Source of the DNA: Rubrivivax sp.
Lineage (GTDB): Bacteria; Pseudomonadota; Gammaproteobacteria; Burkholderiales; Burkholderiaceae_C
NCBI GenBank assembly: GCA_030680415.1
Contig: JAUXVE010000039.1
Location: forward strand, 1 to 37,736
Direction: 5' to 3'
Length of the DNA stretch: 37,736 nucleotides
How positions within the stretch are numbered: the stretch's first letter is position 1; each line of letters begins with the position of its first letter. Positions 26,419-34,668 of the stretch are shown here, piece after piece. Both the position numbers and the translations under genes were made by a program. The notes under the pieces are model-generated. The model searched no databases, was not told the DNA's origin, and saw nothing but the letters and a program-made list of their open reading frames with translations.

Positions 26419-27533
26419 CCCGGCAACTCCTTGCGGAAGGCGCGAATCGCGGCCGCGACACCGATCGACGCGAACGCCAGCATCAGCAAGCCCTGCACGT
26501 AGAGCGCTTCGACGCCGACGCCCTTGAGAAAGATGCCGCGCGTGACGACCACGAAGTAGCGCGCCGGTACGAGCAGCGTCACGGCCTGCAACAGCGCTGG
26601 CATGTTCGCGATCGCGTAGAGAAAGCCCGACAGCAGGAAGGCCGGCAAAAAGGTCACGACCATCGCCAACTGGCTGGCGAGCAACTGCGAGCGCGTCACG
26701 GCCGAGATGAAGATGCCCAGGCCGAGGCCGCCGAGGAGAAACGCCGTCGAGGCCGCGAGCAGGAGCAGCGCGCTGCCGCGAAACGGCACACCGAACAGGA
26801 ACACGCCGAGGAGCGCGCACACCGCCACGTCCACGAGCCCGATCAGCACATACGGCAGCAGCTTGCCGAGCACCACTTCGGCGCGCGACACCGGAGTCGC
26901 CGCCAACTGCTCCATGGTGCCGCGCTCCCACTCCCGGGCGATGGTGAGCGAGGTGAGCAAGGCGGCGACGATCATCATGATCACCGCCACCAGACCCGGC
27001 ACGATCATGTTGCGCGAGGTGAGTTCTTCGTTGTACCAGACGCGCGATTCGAGCGCGACCGCAGGCGCGCGTTGCACCCCTTCGAGCTGCACCTTCAGCG
27101 AGTACGACCGGGCGATGGCGCGCGTGTAGGCCAGAACGATGGTCGCGGTGTTGGCATCCGAGCCGTCCACGATCGCCTGCACCGTCGCCGGCCGCCCGCT
27201 GTTGAGGTTGCGGCTGAAGTCCGGCGGAATCACGAGCACGAGTTGCGCGTCGCCGCGATCGAGCAGCGCGCCGATCTCGCCTGGGCGCGCGAGCTCGGCG
27301 ACAAAGGTGAAGTAGCCCGACGCGCCGAAGGCATCGCGCAGCTCGCGCGCGGCCGCGCCGCGGTCTTCATCGAGCACCGCGGTCTTGACGTCGGTCACAT
27401 CGAAGCTGATGGCGTAGCCGAACAGCACCAACAGCAGCACGGGCAGCAGGAAGGCGAGGATGAGGCTGCGCGTGTCGCGCCTGAGCTGGATCACCTCCTT
27501 GCGTGCCATCGCCCACAGGCGCCCCAGGTTCAT
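26415..27533 (-). CDS. ABC-2 type exporter permease, first
   Basis: A 372-residue ABC-2 permease closely resembling the next gene in layout: N-terminal helix (LILAFLLPVLLLVLFGYAIS), extracytoplasmic domain with VLDEDRGAAARELRDAF and DGSDANTATIVLAYTRA, then five helices with the signature REWERGTMEQLAATPVSRAEVV. The two permeases differ throughout, so they are old paralogues and not a recent duplication. It starts 11 bp after the second ATPase and overlaps the second permease by four bases. It would form the membrane channel of a drug-, dye- or lipid-type exporter with the HlyD and TolC-like proteins encoded upstream. Confidence 0.92.
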   Translation of the reverse strand: MNLGRLWAMARKEVIQLRRDTRSLILAFLLPVLLLVLFGYAISFDVTDVKTAVLDEDRGAAARELRDAFGASGYFTFVAELARPGEIGALLDRGDAQLVLVIPPDFSRNLNSGRPATVQAIVDGSDANTATIVLAYTRAIARSYSLKVQLEGVQRAPAVALESRVWYNEELTSRNMIVPGLVAVIMMIVAALLTSLTIAREWERGTMEQLAATPVSRAEVVLGKLLPYVLIGLVDVAVCALLGVFLFGVPFRGSALLLLAASTAFLLGGLGLGIFISAVTRSQLLASQLAMVVTFLPAFLLSGFLYAIANMPALLQAVTLLVPARYFVVVTRGIFLKGVGVEALYVQGLLMLAFASIGVAAAIRAFRKELPG

Positions 27534-27544
27534 CGTGGCCCCCT

Positions 27545-28498
27545 TCAGCCGACGGGCGCACCGCCGGCGGCGCGTACCAGGGCAACGAACGCATCCTCCA
27601 GCGAAGGCGAAATTTGGTTCAAGGCATGCAGGGCAAGCCCACGCTCGGCCAGCCGCGCCGCGATGGCTTCACGGGCTCCGCCAGGCTCGCGCAGCGCAAT
27701 GTGAACGGAGCGCCCGAACATGGCGGTCTCGACTACCGCGGGCAGGTCTTGCAGTGCCGCGACCGCGCGCGGGCCGTCGTCGGTCTGCAGATCGAACAAG
27801 GGATCGGTCATGCCGGCGCGCAGCCGGGCCGGGGTGTCGAGCGCGATCAACTTGCCGCGATTCATCAGCGCCAGGCGATGGCAGTACTCGGCCTCCTCCA
27901 TGTAGTGCGTGCTGACGAAGACGGTCGTGCCTTGCTGCGTCAAGGCATCGATGAGATCCCAGAAGCGCCGGCGCGAGAGCGGATCCACGCCCGAGGTCGG
28001 CTCGTCGAGGAACAGGATCTTCGGCTCGTGCAGCACCGCGCAGCCGAGCGCCAGGCGCTGCTTCAGTCCTAGCGGCAGCTCGCCGGTGAGTCGCTTGCCC
28101 TGCTCGGCCAGTCCTGCCGTCTGCAGCGCCCAGTCGCGGCGCGCGGCACGCCGCTCGTGCGGCACGCTGTAGAGGCCGGCGAAGAACGCGATGTTCTCGT
28201 CGACGGTGAGATCGGCGTACAGCGAAAAGAGCTGCGACATGTAGCCGATGCGGCGCTTGATGGCCTCGCTCTGGGTCAGGATGTCCAGCCCGGCGACCGA
28301 GCCGCTGCCCGAACTGGGCAGCAGCAGGCCGGCCAGCATCTTGATGGTGGTGGTCTTGCCGGCGCCGTTCGGGCCGAGAAAGCCGAAGATCTCGCCCTCG
28401 CCGACTTCGAACGACACGTTGTCCACAGCGACGAAGTCGCCGAAGACGCGCCGCAGCCGGCTGGCGACGACGGCCGGAGCACCACCGGGCTCGGTCAC
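27545..28498 (-). CDS. ABC exporter ATP-binding subunit, second
   Basis: A 317-residue ATPase of the ABC-2 exporter type. Walker A is GPNGAGKTTT, the signature region reads LPLGLKQRLALGCAV instead of the canonical LSGGQ, Walker B is ILFLDEPTSGVDP and the switch histidine is in VFVSTHYMEEAEYC. The degenerate signature (PLGLK) is seen in one ATPase of paired systems, where the two sites are not equivalent. A C-terminal domain of about 80 residues (RAVAALQDLPAVVETAMFG) follows. The ATG overlaps the first ATPase stop (ATGA). It forms a heterodimer candidate with that protein, like the fused N-terminal ATPase halves of E. coli RbbA. Confidence 0.93.
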   Translation of the reverse strand: MTEPGGAPAVVASRLRRVFGDFVAVDNVSFEVGEGEIFGFLGPNGAGKTTTIKMLAGLLLPSSGSGSVAGLDILTQSEAIKRRIGYMSQLFSLYADLTVDENIAFFAGLYSVPHERRAARRDWALQTAGLAEQGKRLTGELPLGLKQRLALGCAVLHEPKILFLDEPTSGVDPLSRRRFWDLIDALTQQGTTVFVSTHYMEEAEYCHRLALMNRGKLIALDTPARLRAGMTDPLFDLQTDDGPRAVAALQDLPAVVETAMFGRSVHIALREPGGAREAIAARLAERGLALHALNQISPSLEDAFVALVRAAGGAPVG

Positions 28499-29448
28499 GC
28501 CGCCTCCGTCATGCGTTCGATGAACACGTCTTCCATCGACGGCGCAGCGCCACGCAACTCGCCGGGCACCAGCCCCGCTTCGCGCAGCGCGGCGTCGATC
28601 AGCGGGCCGTCGTCGGCGGCAGACGCCACCGTGACGTGCAGCTTGTCGCCGAACAGCGCCGCACGCCGGACGCGCGGATGGTCACGCAGCAGGTCACGCG
28701 CGGTGCGTGCCGGCTCGACCTGAACGATCAGCACCTCGCCGGCCAGCGACCGCTGCAACGCCTGCGGCGCGTCGAGTGCCAGCAGCTTGCCCTGGTGCAG
28801 CAGCGCGACACGGTCGAAGCGCTCGGCTTCATCCATGTAGGCGGTGCTCACCACGACGGTGACGCCCTGCGCCACCATGTCGTGCAAGATCAACCAAAGG
28901 TCGCGGCGCGAGATCGGGTCGACACCGAATGTCGGCTCGTCGAGCAACAAGATTTTCGGCTGGTGGATCAGTGCGCAGGACAGGCCGAGTTTCTGCTTCA
29001 TGCCGCCCGAGAGCTTGCCGGCCAGGCGGTCCTTGAAGGGTTCGAGGTTCGAGAAAGTGAACAGCCGCTCCAGTCGGGTCGCGCGTTCCTTCTGCGGCAC
29101 CCGGTACAGGTCGGCGTAGAAATGCAGGTTCTCCAGCACGGTCAGATCGGCATACAGCCCGAAGCGCTGCGACATGTAGGCGATCTCGTGCTTCACGCCC
29201 TCGGGATCGCGCGCCACGCTCACGCCGCCCAGCACGGCGTCTCCGGCGGTCGGCCGCAGCACGCCGGCGAGCATACGCAGCGTCGTGGTCTTGCCGGCGC
29301 CGTCGGGTCCGACCAACCCGAACAGCTCGCCGCTGGCAACCTCGAAGGCGAGGCCGTCGACGGCCAGCGTTGCGCCGAAGCGGCGCGTCAAACCCTGCAC
29401 GAGGATCGCGGGCGCGGCCCCTGACGCGGCGCTGTCTGCCGCGCTCAC
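28495..29448 (-). CDS. ABC exporter ATP-binding subunit, first
   Basis: A 317-residue ABC ATPase with Walker A GPDGAGKTTT, canonical signature LSGGMKQKLGLSCAL, Walker B ILLLDEPTFGVDP and the switch-region VVVSTAYMDEAERF, in which the usual histidine of the H-loop is an alanine (STAYMDEA against STHYMEEA in its partner). Thus each of the two ATPases lacks one element that the other keeps: this one has the good signature, the partner has the good H-loop, a pattern expected for asymmetric pairs. The GTG at 29448 is chosen because GGAGGGTAGACCG precedes it. It starts 58 bp after the HlyD gene and overlaps the second ATPase by four bases. Confidence 0.93.
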   Translation of the reverse strand: MSAADSAASGAAPAILVQGLTRRFGATLAVDGLAFEVASGELFGLVGPDGAGKTTTLRMLAGVLRPTAGDAVLGGVSVARDPEGVKHEIAYMSQRFGLYADLTVLENLHFYADLYRVPQKERATRLERLFTFSNLEPFKDRLAGKLSGGMKQKLGLSCALIHQPKILLLDEPTFGVDPISRRDLWLILHDMVAQGVTVVVSTAYMDEAERFDRVALLHQGKLLALDAPQALQRSLAGEVLIVQVEPARTARDLLRDHPRVRRAALFGDKLHVTVASAADDGPLIDAALREAGLVPGELRGAAPSMEDVFIERMTEAA

Positions 29449-29506
29449 CGGTCTACCCTCCGCGCTGCGCGCTGCGGGATGAGCGCTTGGGAGCGGCCCG
29501 GCGCGC

Positions 29507-30517
29507 TCATGGCACGGCGCTGTCGAGTCGCACGTCGGCCGGCATGCCCGGCTTGAGCTCGAGTGCCACATCGTCCAGCACGCGCACCTTGACGGCGTAG
29601 ACGAGCTTGACGCGCTCCTCGGTCGTCTGCACCGTCTTCGGCGTGAACTCGGCCGCCGACGCGATGTACACCACTTCGCCGCGATAGTCCTTGCCGGCGA
29701 AGCTGTCGGTGCTGATCGCGGCCGTCGTGCCCAGCCGCAGCTGGCCGATGCGGTTCTCCGGCACGTAGATCCGCACCCAGCGGTCGGCGGGGTTCATCAG
29801 CGTGACCACCGGCGCGCCGGGGGCCACGGTCTCGCCGGGCTCGCGATGGCGCACCGTGACGATGCCGGTGAAAGGCGCATGAATCACCATCTGCGCCAGC
29901 GCCGCGTCGATCGGCTTGACCGTCGATTCTGCATGCGTCACCTGCGCGCGCTGCACGTCGATCTTCTCGCGCCGGGTGCCGGTCTGCAGGATGCGCAGCT
30001 GCTGGCGCGCCTGCTCGTGCTGGCTGGTGGCCACGTCGAAGGACATGCGCGCCTTGTCCAGGCTCTCGGCGCCGACCGCGCCGCCCTCGAAAAGGCGCTG
30101 CGCACGCTCGACGTCGCGCTTGCTATCGGCCAGCCGATCGGCGGCAGCGGCGAGCGCCGCACGCCCCTGGGCTACCTCTTCGCCGCGAAAGCCACTTTGC
30201 AGTTCGCGCAGCAGCGCCTGCGCGGCAGCCACCTGCGCCAATGCCTGCTCGCGGCGCGCGAGCAGCTCGCTGCGGTCGAGCCGGCCCAGCTCGGCGCCGG
30301 CCTCGACCGTCTCGCCCTCGCGCGGCGCGAGCGACTCGATGCGCCCGGCGCTCTGAAATCCGAGCTGCGCCTCGATGGCCTCGACGGTGCCCGAGGCGAC
30401 CAGACCCGTCTCGCCGTCGTCGAGAAAGCGCGGCACGACGAACCATGCCGTGACAGCGAGCGCCGCCAGCACGACGATGATCAGGATCGGCTTGACGAAT
30501 CGTGCGGTGGGTTTCAT
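29507..30517 (-). CDS. HlyD-family membrane fusion protein
   Basis: A 336-residue periplasmic adaptor anchored by one N-terminal helix (ILIIVVLAALAVTAWFVVP). It has the split lipoyl domain (SGTVEAIEAQLGFQSAGRIE and later VIHAPFTGIVTVRHREPGE), a coiled-coil hairpin rich in Ala, Arg and Glu (about 80-190) and a beta-barrel domain (ISTDSFAGKDYRGEVVYIAS). It resembles YhiI of the E. coli yhiI-rbbA-yhhJ system. It would link the ABC-2 permeases to the TolC-like channel encoded just upstream, whose stop it overlaps by four bases (ATGA). The family call is secure; the cargo is unknown. Confidence 0.93.
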   Translation of the reverse strand: MKPTARFVKPILIIVVLAALAVTAWFVVPRFLDDGETGLVASGTVEAIEAQLGFQSAGRIESLAPREGETVEAGAELGRLDRSELLARREQALAQVAAAQALLRELQSGFRGEEVAQGRAALAAAADRLADSKRDVERAQRLFEGGAVGAESLDKARMSFDVATSQHEQARQQLRILQTGTRREKIDVQRAQVTHAESTVKPIDAALAQMVIHAPFTGIVTVRHREPGETVAPGAPVVTLMNPADRWVRIYVPENRIGQLRLGTTAAISTDSFAGKDYRGEVVYIASAAEFTPKTVQTTEERVKLVYAVKVRVLDDVALELKPGMPADVRLDSAVP

Positions 30518-31935
30518 TGCTTGTCGCGCTCCGTAGGTGAGCCGGCCTCGGGCGCACCGTTGTCAGGTGCCACCAGCGTGGCGACGCGCTCAGGGCCCAA
30601 CGCACCGGTGGCGCGCAGCAGGCTCAGGCGCGTGGTGATCAGGTCGAACTGCGCCTGCAACCGGTCGGCCTGCGCGCCGAGCAGCGCGGTTTCGGCATTG
30701 AGCACGTCGGTGACCAGGCCCACGCCCTGGTCGAGCTTGAGCTCTTCGATCGCCAGCGCCTCGCTCGTCTCGGTGATGCTGGTGGCCGTGACGCGCAGGC
30801 GCGACTCGGCCTCGGCGTGCGCATTCCATGCGTCTTCGACCTGCTTGTCGACTTCGAGCCGCAGCTGTTGCGCGGCCAGTTCGGTCTGGCGCCGTGCAAC
30901 GACGGCTTCGTCGACGCGCGCGCGACGGACGCCGCCGTCGAACAGCGGGATGTTGACCTGCACACCGACACTCCAGTCGCCATAGAAGCGCCCGCTGCTG
31001 CCGCTGCGCTCGCGCAGGCCGCTGAGCAGCGAAACGGCTGGCCGCTGTTCGCCGCGCGCGATCTCTTCCTTGGCCCGGCCGGCGGCGATTTGTCGTTCGG
31101 CGATCTGCAACTCCGGGCGTTGCGCCAGCGCCTGCTGCCGAACCTGTTCGAGGTTCGACTCGGGTGCCCAGGCGGCCACGTAGCGCGTCAGCGTGGGCTG
31201 ATGCGCGGGGCGCGGGACACCCGCGAGCTGATAGAGCAGCGTCCAGGCTTCGCGGCCGCGGTTTTCGATCTGCAGTCGATCGTGGCGCGCCTTGGTCAAC
31301 AGGGTGCCGATCTTGAGTTGATCGAGCTTGCCGGTCTTGCCGGTCTCGCGCATCAGCGTTGCACGCTGCAGCTGGGCTTCGATGGAAGCGATGCGTGCCA
31401 CGTAGACCTGTGCCAGCGCGTCGAGCTGCTGAATCTTGAAATAAACGGAACTCACGTTGAAGGTGAGTTCCTGGGCACCGAGGCGCTCGCGTTCGCGCGT
31501 GATCTGCTGCCCGAGGTCAGCGAGCACGATGCCCTGGGTGAGCCTGCCACCGGTGTACAGCGGCAGCTTGAGCGCCAGGCCCAGGTCGACGATCGTGGTG
31601 TCCAGCGGCGGGAACACGCCCGCTTCACGGATGCCGTGCACGAAGGTCGGGTAGCCGTAACGCGTGGCATTGGCGCTGGCGTCGAGCGTCGGGCTCCTCG
31701 CCGCGCGCGCAGCGGCCAGGCCCGAGCCCGCGCGGTCGATTTCGAGTCGCTGCGAGAGCTGTTGCGGGTTCTGCGTCAGGGCTTGCCGGATCGCGTCGGT
31801 CAGGCTCAGCGTTGCCGTCTGCGCCATGCTGGCCTGCGCTGCCGCGGCAACCACGCAAGCGGTCAGAAGGTGTCGCAACTTGCTGGTGGGCCGCAAGCAC
31901 AGCCCGGCACCTACGACAGCGATCCGGGTGTTCAT
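30514..31935 (-). CDS. TolC-family outer-membrane efflux protein
   Basis: A 473-residue outer-membrane channel protein. A signal-like N-terminus (LLTACVVAAAAQASMAQ) is preceded by an unusually long basic leader. The two structural repeats are visible: LSLTDAIRQALTQNPQQLSQRLE with the first long coiled coil, and LEQVRQQALAQRPELQIAERQ with the second. Barrel-strand segments include LALKLPLYTGGRLTQGI and VGVQVNIPLFDGGVRRARVDEA, the standard positions in OEP proteins. The ATG at 31935 overlaps the TetR stop (ATGA). It supplies the exit duct for the ABC/HlyD exporter in this operon. Confidence 0.92.
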   Translation of the reverse strand: MNTRIAVVGAGLCLRPTSKLRHLLTACVVAAAAQASMAQTATLSLTDAIRQALTQNPQQLSQRLEIDRAGSGLAAARAARSPTLDASANATRYGYPTFVHGIREAGVFPPLDTTIVDLGLALKLPLYTGGRLTQGIVLADLGQQITRERERLGAQELTFNVSSVYFKIQQLDALAQVYVARIASIEAQLQRATLMRETGKTGKLDQLKIGTLLTKARHDRLQIENRGREAWTLLYQLAGVPRPAHQPTLTRYVAAWAPESNLEQVRQQALAQRPELQIAERQIAAGRAKEEIARGEQRPAVSLLSGLRERSGSSGRFYGDWSVGVQVNIPLFDGGVRRARVDEAVVARRQTELAAQQLRLEVDKQVEDAWNAHAEAESRLRVTATSITETSEALAIEELKLDQGVGLVTDVLNAETALLGAQADRLQAQFDLITTRLSLLRATGALGPERVATLVAPDNGAPEAGSPTERDKQ

Positions 31936-32624
31936 CGGGCGCGTTTCCCTGCATCCGGCGGGTCGCGCCGCGATCCTGCTGCCGCATCGTGCGGGACTGC
32001 TGCGGCACAGGAAGCCGAGCTGGCGCTCGCGATGCCGCGGCGATAGATGGCAAAAGCACCGGGTGCGCAATTGCGCACGCCTTCGAGCTTGCCGCCCAGC
32101 ATGGCCTGCATCACCAGGCCCTGGACCATGCCGATGAACAGCGCCGCTGCAGGTACGGCATCGACCTGTGCCTCGATCTCCCCCTGCGACTGGCCTTGCT
32201 CGATCAGAACCCGCAAGCGCTCGCCGTAGCGGCGCATCAGTCCCTGCGCCATGCGCTTGGCCGGGGTCGGCTCCGCGCGTTGCAGCTCTCCGAACATCAT
32301 GCGAGGCACGCCCGGGTGTCTGGCCACGAAGTCGATGTGCGCCATGAATACGGCCTCCAGCGCGGCCAGGGGCGATGCAGCGGCCTGCGCCGCCCGATCC
32401 GTGCGACTGAGCAGCCGCTCGCTAACCCAGCCGATCACGGCTTCCCAGATCGCGTCCTTGGTGGGGAAATGCCGGAACAGGGCGCCCTGGGTCAGGTTCA
32501 TGTGCGCGGCGATCGCAGTGGTGGTGATTTCGCTGGGATTGCGTTCGGCGGCCAGCGCCACGACCGACTCGATCGTGAGGGCGCGACGTTCATCGGCGGG
32601 CAGGCGTGCGGTTTCGGTGTTCAT
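31932..32624 (-). CDS. TetR-family regulator of the exporter operon
   Basis: A 230-residue TetR-type repressor. The N-terminal helix-turn-helix is ITTTAIAAHMNLTQGALFRHFP, followed by KDAIWEAVIGWV and a ligand-binding domain with FVARHPGVPRMMFGELQRAEP, ending in a low-complexity tail (ASASSASCAAA...). It is the first gene of the exporter operon, overlapping the TolC-like gene by ATGA, and is directly preceded by a perfect inverted repeat (32639-32662), so it probably represses its own operon. The ATG at 32624 gives a normal TetR start; an in-frame start at 32642 would fall inside the repeat. The inducer is unknown, presumably a toxic exporter substrate. Confidence 0.9.
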   Translation of the reverse strand: MNTETARLPADERRALTIESVVALAAERNPSEITTTAIAAHMNLTQGALFRHFPTKDAIWEAVIGWVSERLLSRTDRAAQAAASPLAALEAVFMAHIDFVARHPGVPRMMFGELQRAEPTPAKRMAQGLMRRYGERLRVLIEQGQSQGEIEAQVDAVPAAALFIGMVQGLVMQAMLGGKLEGVRNCAPGAFAIYRRGIASASSASCAAAVPHDAAAGSRRDPPDAGKRAR

Positions 32625-32638
32625 CTTGGCGTCCTGAA

Positions 32639-32662
32639 GCAAGTAAGTATTCTATTACTTGC
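32639..32662. promoter_or_regulatory. Probable TetR operator
   Basis: GCAAGTAA and TTACTTGC form a perfect 8-bp inverted repeat around GTATTCTA, 15 bp before the TetR ATG. The AT-rich spacer also contains -10-like hexamers on the minus strand (TAGAAT at 32654-32649, AATACT at 32651-32646), so a bound repressor would block RNA polymerase. Autoregulation is inferred. Confidence 0.65.
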
Positions 32663-32673
32663 TGGCGGCAGCG

Positions 32674-32687
32674 GTGATGCACATCAA
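32674..32687. promoter_or_regulatory. FNR/CRP-like box upstream of the exporter operon
   Basis: On the minus strand TTGAT-GTGC-ATCAC matches the FNR consensus TTGAT-N4-ATCAA at nine of ten positions. Its centre lies 26-30 bp upstream of the -10-like hexamers in the TetR operator, which would put it near -38 to -42, the activating position. Suggests induction under oxygen limitation; untested. Confidence 0.5.
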
Positions 32688-32840
32688 CAAACAGCGCCGA
32701 CGGTGTCCGTCATGGGGACTGTCGGTTCATCGAACGATCACCAGCGCAGTCCGGGTCGCCGTGCCGCTTGGCGGGCTGGTGACGTCCAGGCGAGTCAGCG
32801 TCGAATGGGGGCACGCCACGCGCACCCCATCGAACCCGAA

Positions 32841-33161
32841 TCAGCGGCCCTTGCTTCGGCCGCCGCCCTGGCCCCCGGCCTTGCCGTACTGGCCGCCCGT
32901 TCCAGAGCCGTCGCGCGCCATCGTGCCCTTGCCCTGTCCCTGGGCACTGCCCGCTTGACCGCGGGACGCCTTTGCCTCGGCACGCTGCTCCGAGGTCATG
33001 GCGGCCATGTCGGACTGGCGTTGCACACGATAGGCCTCGCGCTGCTCCTGGGTCATCCGGGAAGGATCGACGTCTGGCGCCACCTGCGCAGAGCTCGTTG
33101 CCGTGACCGCAAGTCCGAGGATCAGCGCTGCGCCGTTCAGAATGGTTCTGGTGTTCATCAT
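32841..33161 (-). CDS. Small exported protein with Gln/Arg/Gly-rich tail
   Basis: I do not recognise a named family. A signal peptide (LNGAALILGLAVTATSSAQ) is followed by a charged helical stretch (MTQEQREAYRVQRQSDMAAM, then TSEQRAEAKASR) and a Gly/Gln/Lys-rich tail (GGQYGKAGGQGGG). The helix resembles that of the small exported protein at 37131-37400 (MTAQERNEYQQRMRELKTQQ), so the two belong to one loose family. It lies 115 bp after the histidine kinase on the same strand and could be a periplasmic partner or a target of that system, as CpxP is to CpxA, but this is context only. ATG 33161 (or 33158) follows CAGGAACTC. The 216 bp between this gene and the TetR start hold the operator and FNR-like box. 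Confidence 0.7.
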   Translation of the reverse strand: MMNTRTILNGAALILGLAVTATSSAQVAPDVDPSRMTQEQREAYRVQRQSDMAAMTSEQRAEAKASRGQAGSAQGQGKGTMARDGSGTGGQYGKAGGQGGGRSKGR

Positions 33162-33276
33162 GAGTTCCTGTTGAGTGGGTTGTGTTGCCGTTGCCAGGGT
33201 GCATCCCTGACGAACCAATGATGATGGCGACGAGATGCTCGACGATTTCCGTAGCGCGACCGGTGGTTTCAGTGGG

Positions 33277-34668
33277 TTACCGAAGGCATGCTGCCTGTGA
33301 CGGCGCCAGGCCTGACGCGCATGGCGCGGGCAACTCAACCCAGGCCGCGAGTCCACCGCCCTCGCGCCGCTCGAGTCTGGCGCCCCAGCCATTCGCCTGC
33401 GCCAGTTGCCGCACGATTGCCAGGCCCAACCCGAAACCGCCGGCCACCGGGTTCGCTGAACCCTCGATGCGGTGGAATGGCCGGAAGACGGCGTCCAGTT
33501 GATCGTGTGGAATCGCCGGTCCGCGGTCCAGCACGCCGATGCGCACGTGTACAGGCTTGCCCGCCGCCTGCGACACGGCTTGGCCGACCAGTTCGATCGG
33601 CCCCGGGGCATAGCGCAGCGCGTTGCCGAGCAGGTTGTCGAGAATGCGCGCCAGCATGTCGGGCGCCGCAATCGCACGCAGGTCCCCAGGGCAACGCACG
33701 ATCAGCGATGCACCGGCGGCGTCGGCGGCGGCGCGATGCACCTGCGTGCGCGCTTGCAGCCACGCACACAGATCGAGGGCCTGACCGGCTTCAGGGCGCA
33801 AGCCTCTTGCGATCTCCAGCAGTTGCCCGATCAGGCGGTTCATCTCCTCGATGTCGAGCTCGAGCCGCAGAAGCAGAGCAGGTTCGGGCTTGAGGGTCAG
33901 CATCTCCAGCGCGAGCCGCATGCGCGCCAGCGGTGTGCGCAAGTCGTGCGAGAGGCCGGCAAACAGCGTCGTTCGAGCATCGCTGAGTTCACGCACCTGA
34001 AGCGCCATTCGGTTGAAATGGTGCGCCAGGGCAGCCAGCTCGCGCGGCCCGGTCTCCGGCAACAGGTCGGGGTGCGCGCCTTTCGCGAGCTGGGCAGCCG
34101 CCAACTCGAAACGTGCCACCGGCTGCGCGATCCGGCTCGCCAACCACCAGGCCAGGGCGCCGACGAGCAGCATGCCGGCGGCCAGCGCGGCCGCGAGGAC
34201 GGCGAATGGATTGGTTTGCAGCCGGTTTATCGCAAAGCCCATGCCGACCGATCGGCCACCGGCCGGAATGGCGATCCAGAGCCAGTCGCTGCCATCGGCG
34301 GCGACTTCCCGCAGGAAGAAGGCTTCCTGGCCGAGCCGGCGCTCGAAGGCGAGTTCGAGGAAACGGATGTACAAGCCGTGGCGCAGCCCGGTATCGGGCG
34401 CCGGCAGCATGCTCGGGCGCAGCGCGATCTGGTAGCCGCGGGCGAGTTCAGCCTCGAACACCGGGCGCGTCTCGGGCGGCAGTTCGGTCCACGTCTGCGC
34501 CGACAGCACCATCAGTCCGGCCAGGTCGTCCGCCGCTCGCTCGGACATCGGCAGCATGATGAACCCCAGTACGGCGGCCGCGGTAATCAGTTCGAGCGTG
34601 ATGAACAGTGCGGCCAACCAGCGCGTGTACAGGCGGGCCAGCCCGTTGCCGCTGGGAGCCTGTTGCAT
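33277..34668 (-). CDS. EnvZ-type sensor histidine kinase
   Basis: A 463-residue membrane histidine kinase. Two membrane helices (ALFITLELITAAAVLGFIML and AVLAAALAAGMLLVGALAWW) enclose a periplasmic sensor domain of about 120 residues, then a HAMP domain (ASRIAQPVARFELAAAQLAKG). The phosphoacceptor is His241 in GLSHDLRTPLARMR, followed by the ATPase domain with N-box DNLLGNALRYAP, G1 VLDRGPAIP, F-box RPFHRI and G2 GGFGLGLAIV. All catalytic boxes are intact. It overlaps the response regulator by one base (TGATG), so the pair is co-translated. The signal is unknown; the EnvZ/OmpR family and the nearby envelope genes suggest osmotic or envelope stress. Confidence 0.94.
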   Translation of the reverse strand: MQQAPSGNGLARLYTRWLAALFITLELITAAAVLGFIMLPMSERAADDLAGLMVLSAQTWTELPPETRPVFEAELARGYQIALRPSMLPAPDTGLRHGLYIRFLELAFERRLGQEAFFLREVAADGSDWLWIAIPAGGRSVGMGFAINRLQTNPFAVLAAALAAGMLLVGALAWWLASRIAQPVARFELAAAQLAKGAHPDLLPETGPRELAALAHHFNRMALQVRELSDARTTLFAGLSHDLRTPLARMRLALEMLTLKPEPALLLRLELDIEEMNRLIGQLLEIARGLRPEAGQALDLCAWLQARTQVHRAAADAAGASLIVRCPGDLRAIAAPDMLARILDNLLGNALRYAPGPIELVGQAVSQAAGKPVHVRIGVLDRGPAIPHDQLDAVFRPFHRIEGSANPVAGGFGLGLAIVRQLAQANGWGARLERREGGGLAAWVELPAPCASGLAPSQAACLR

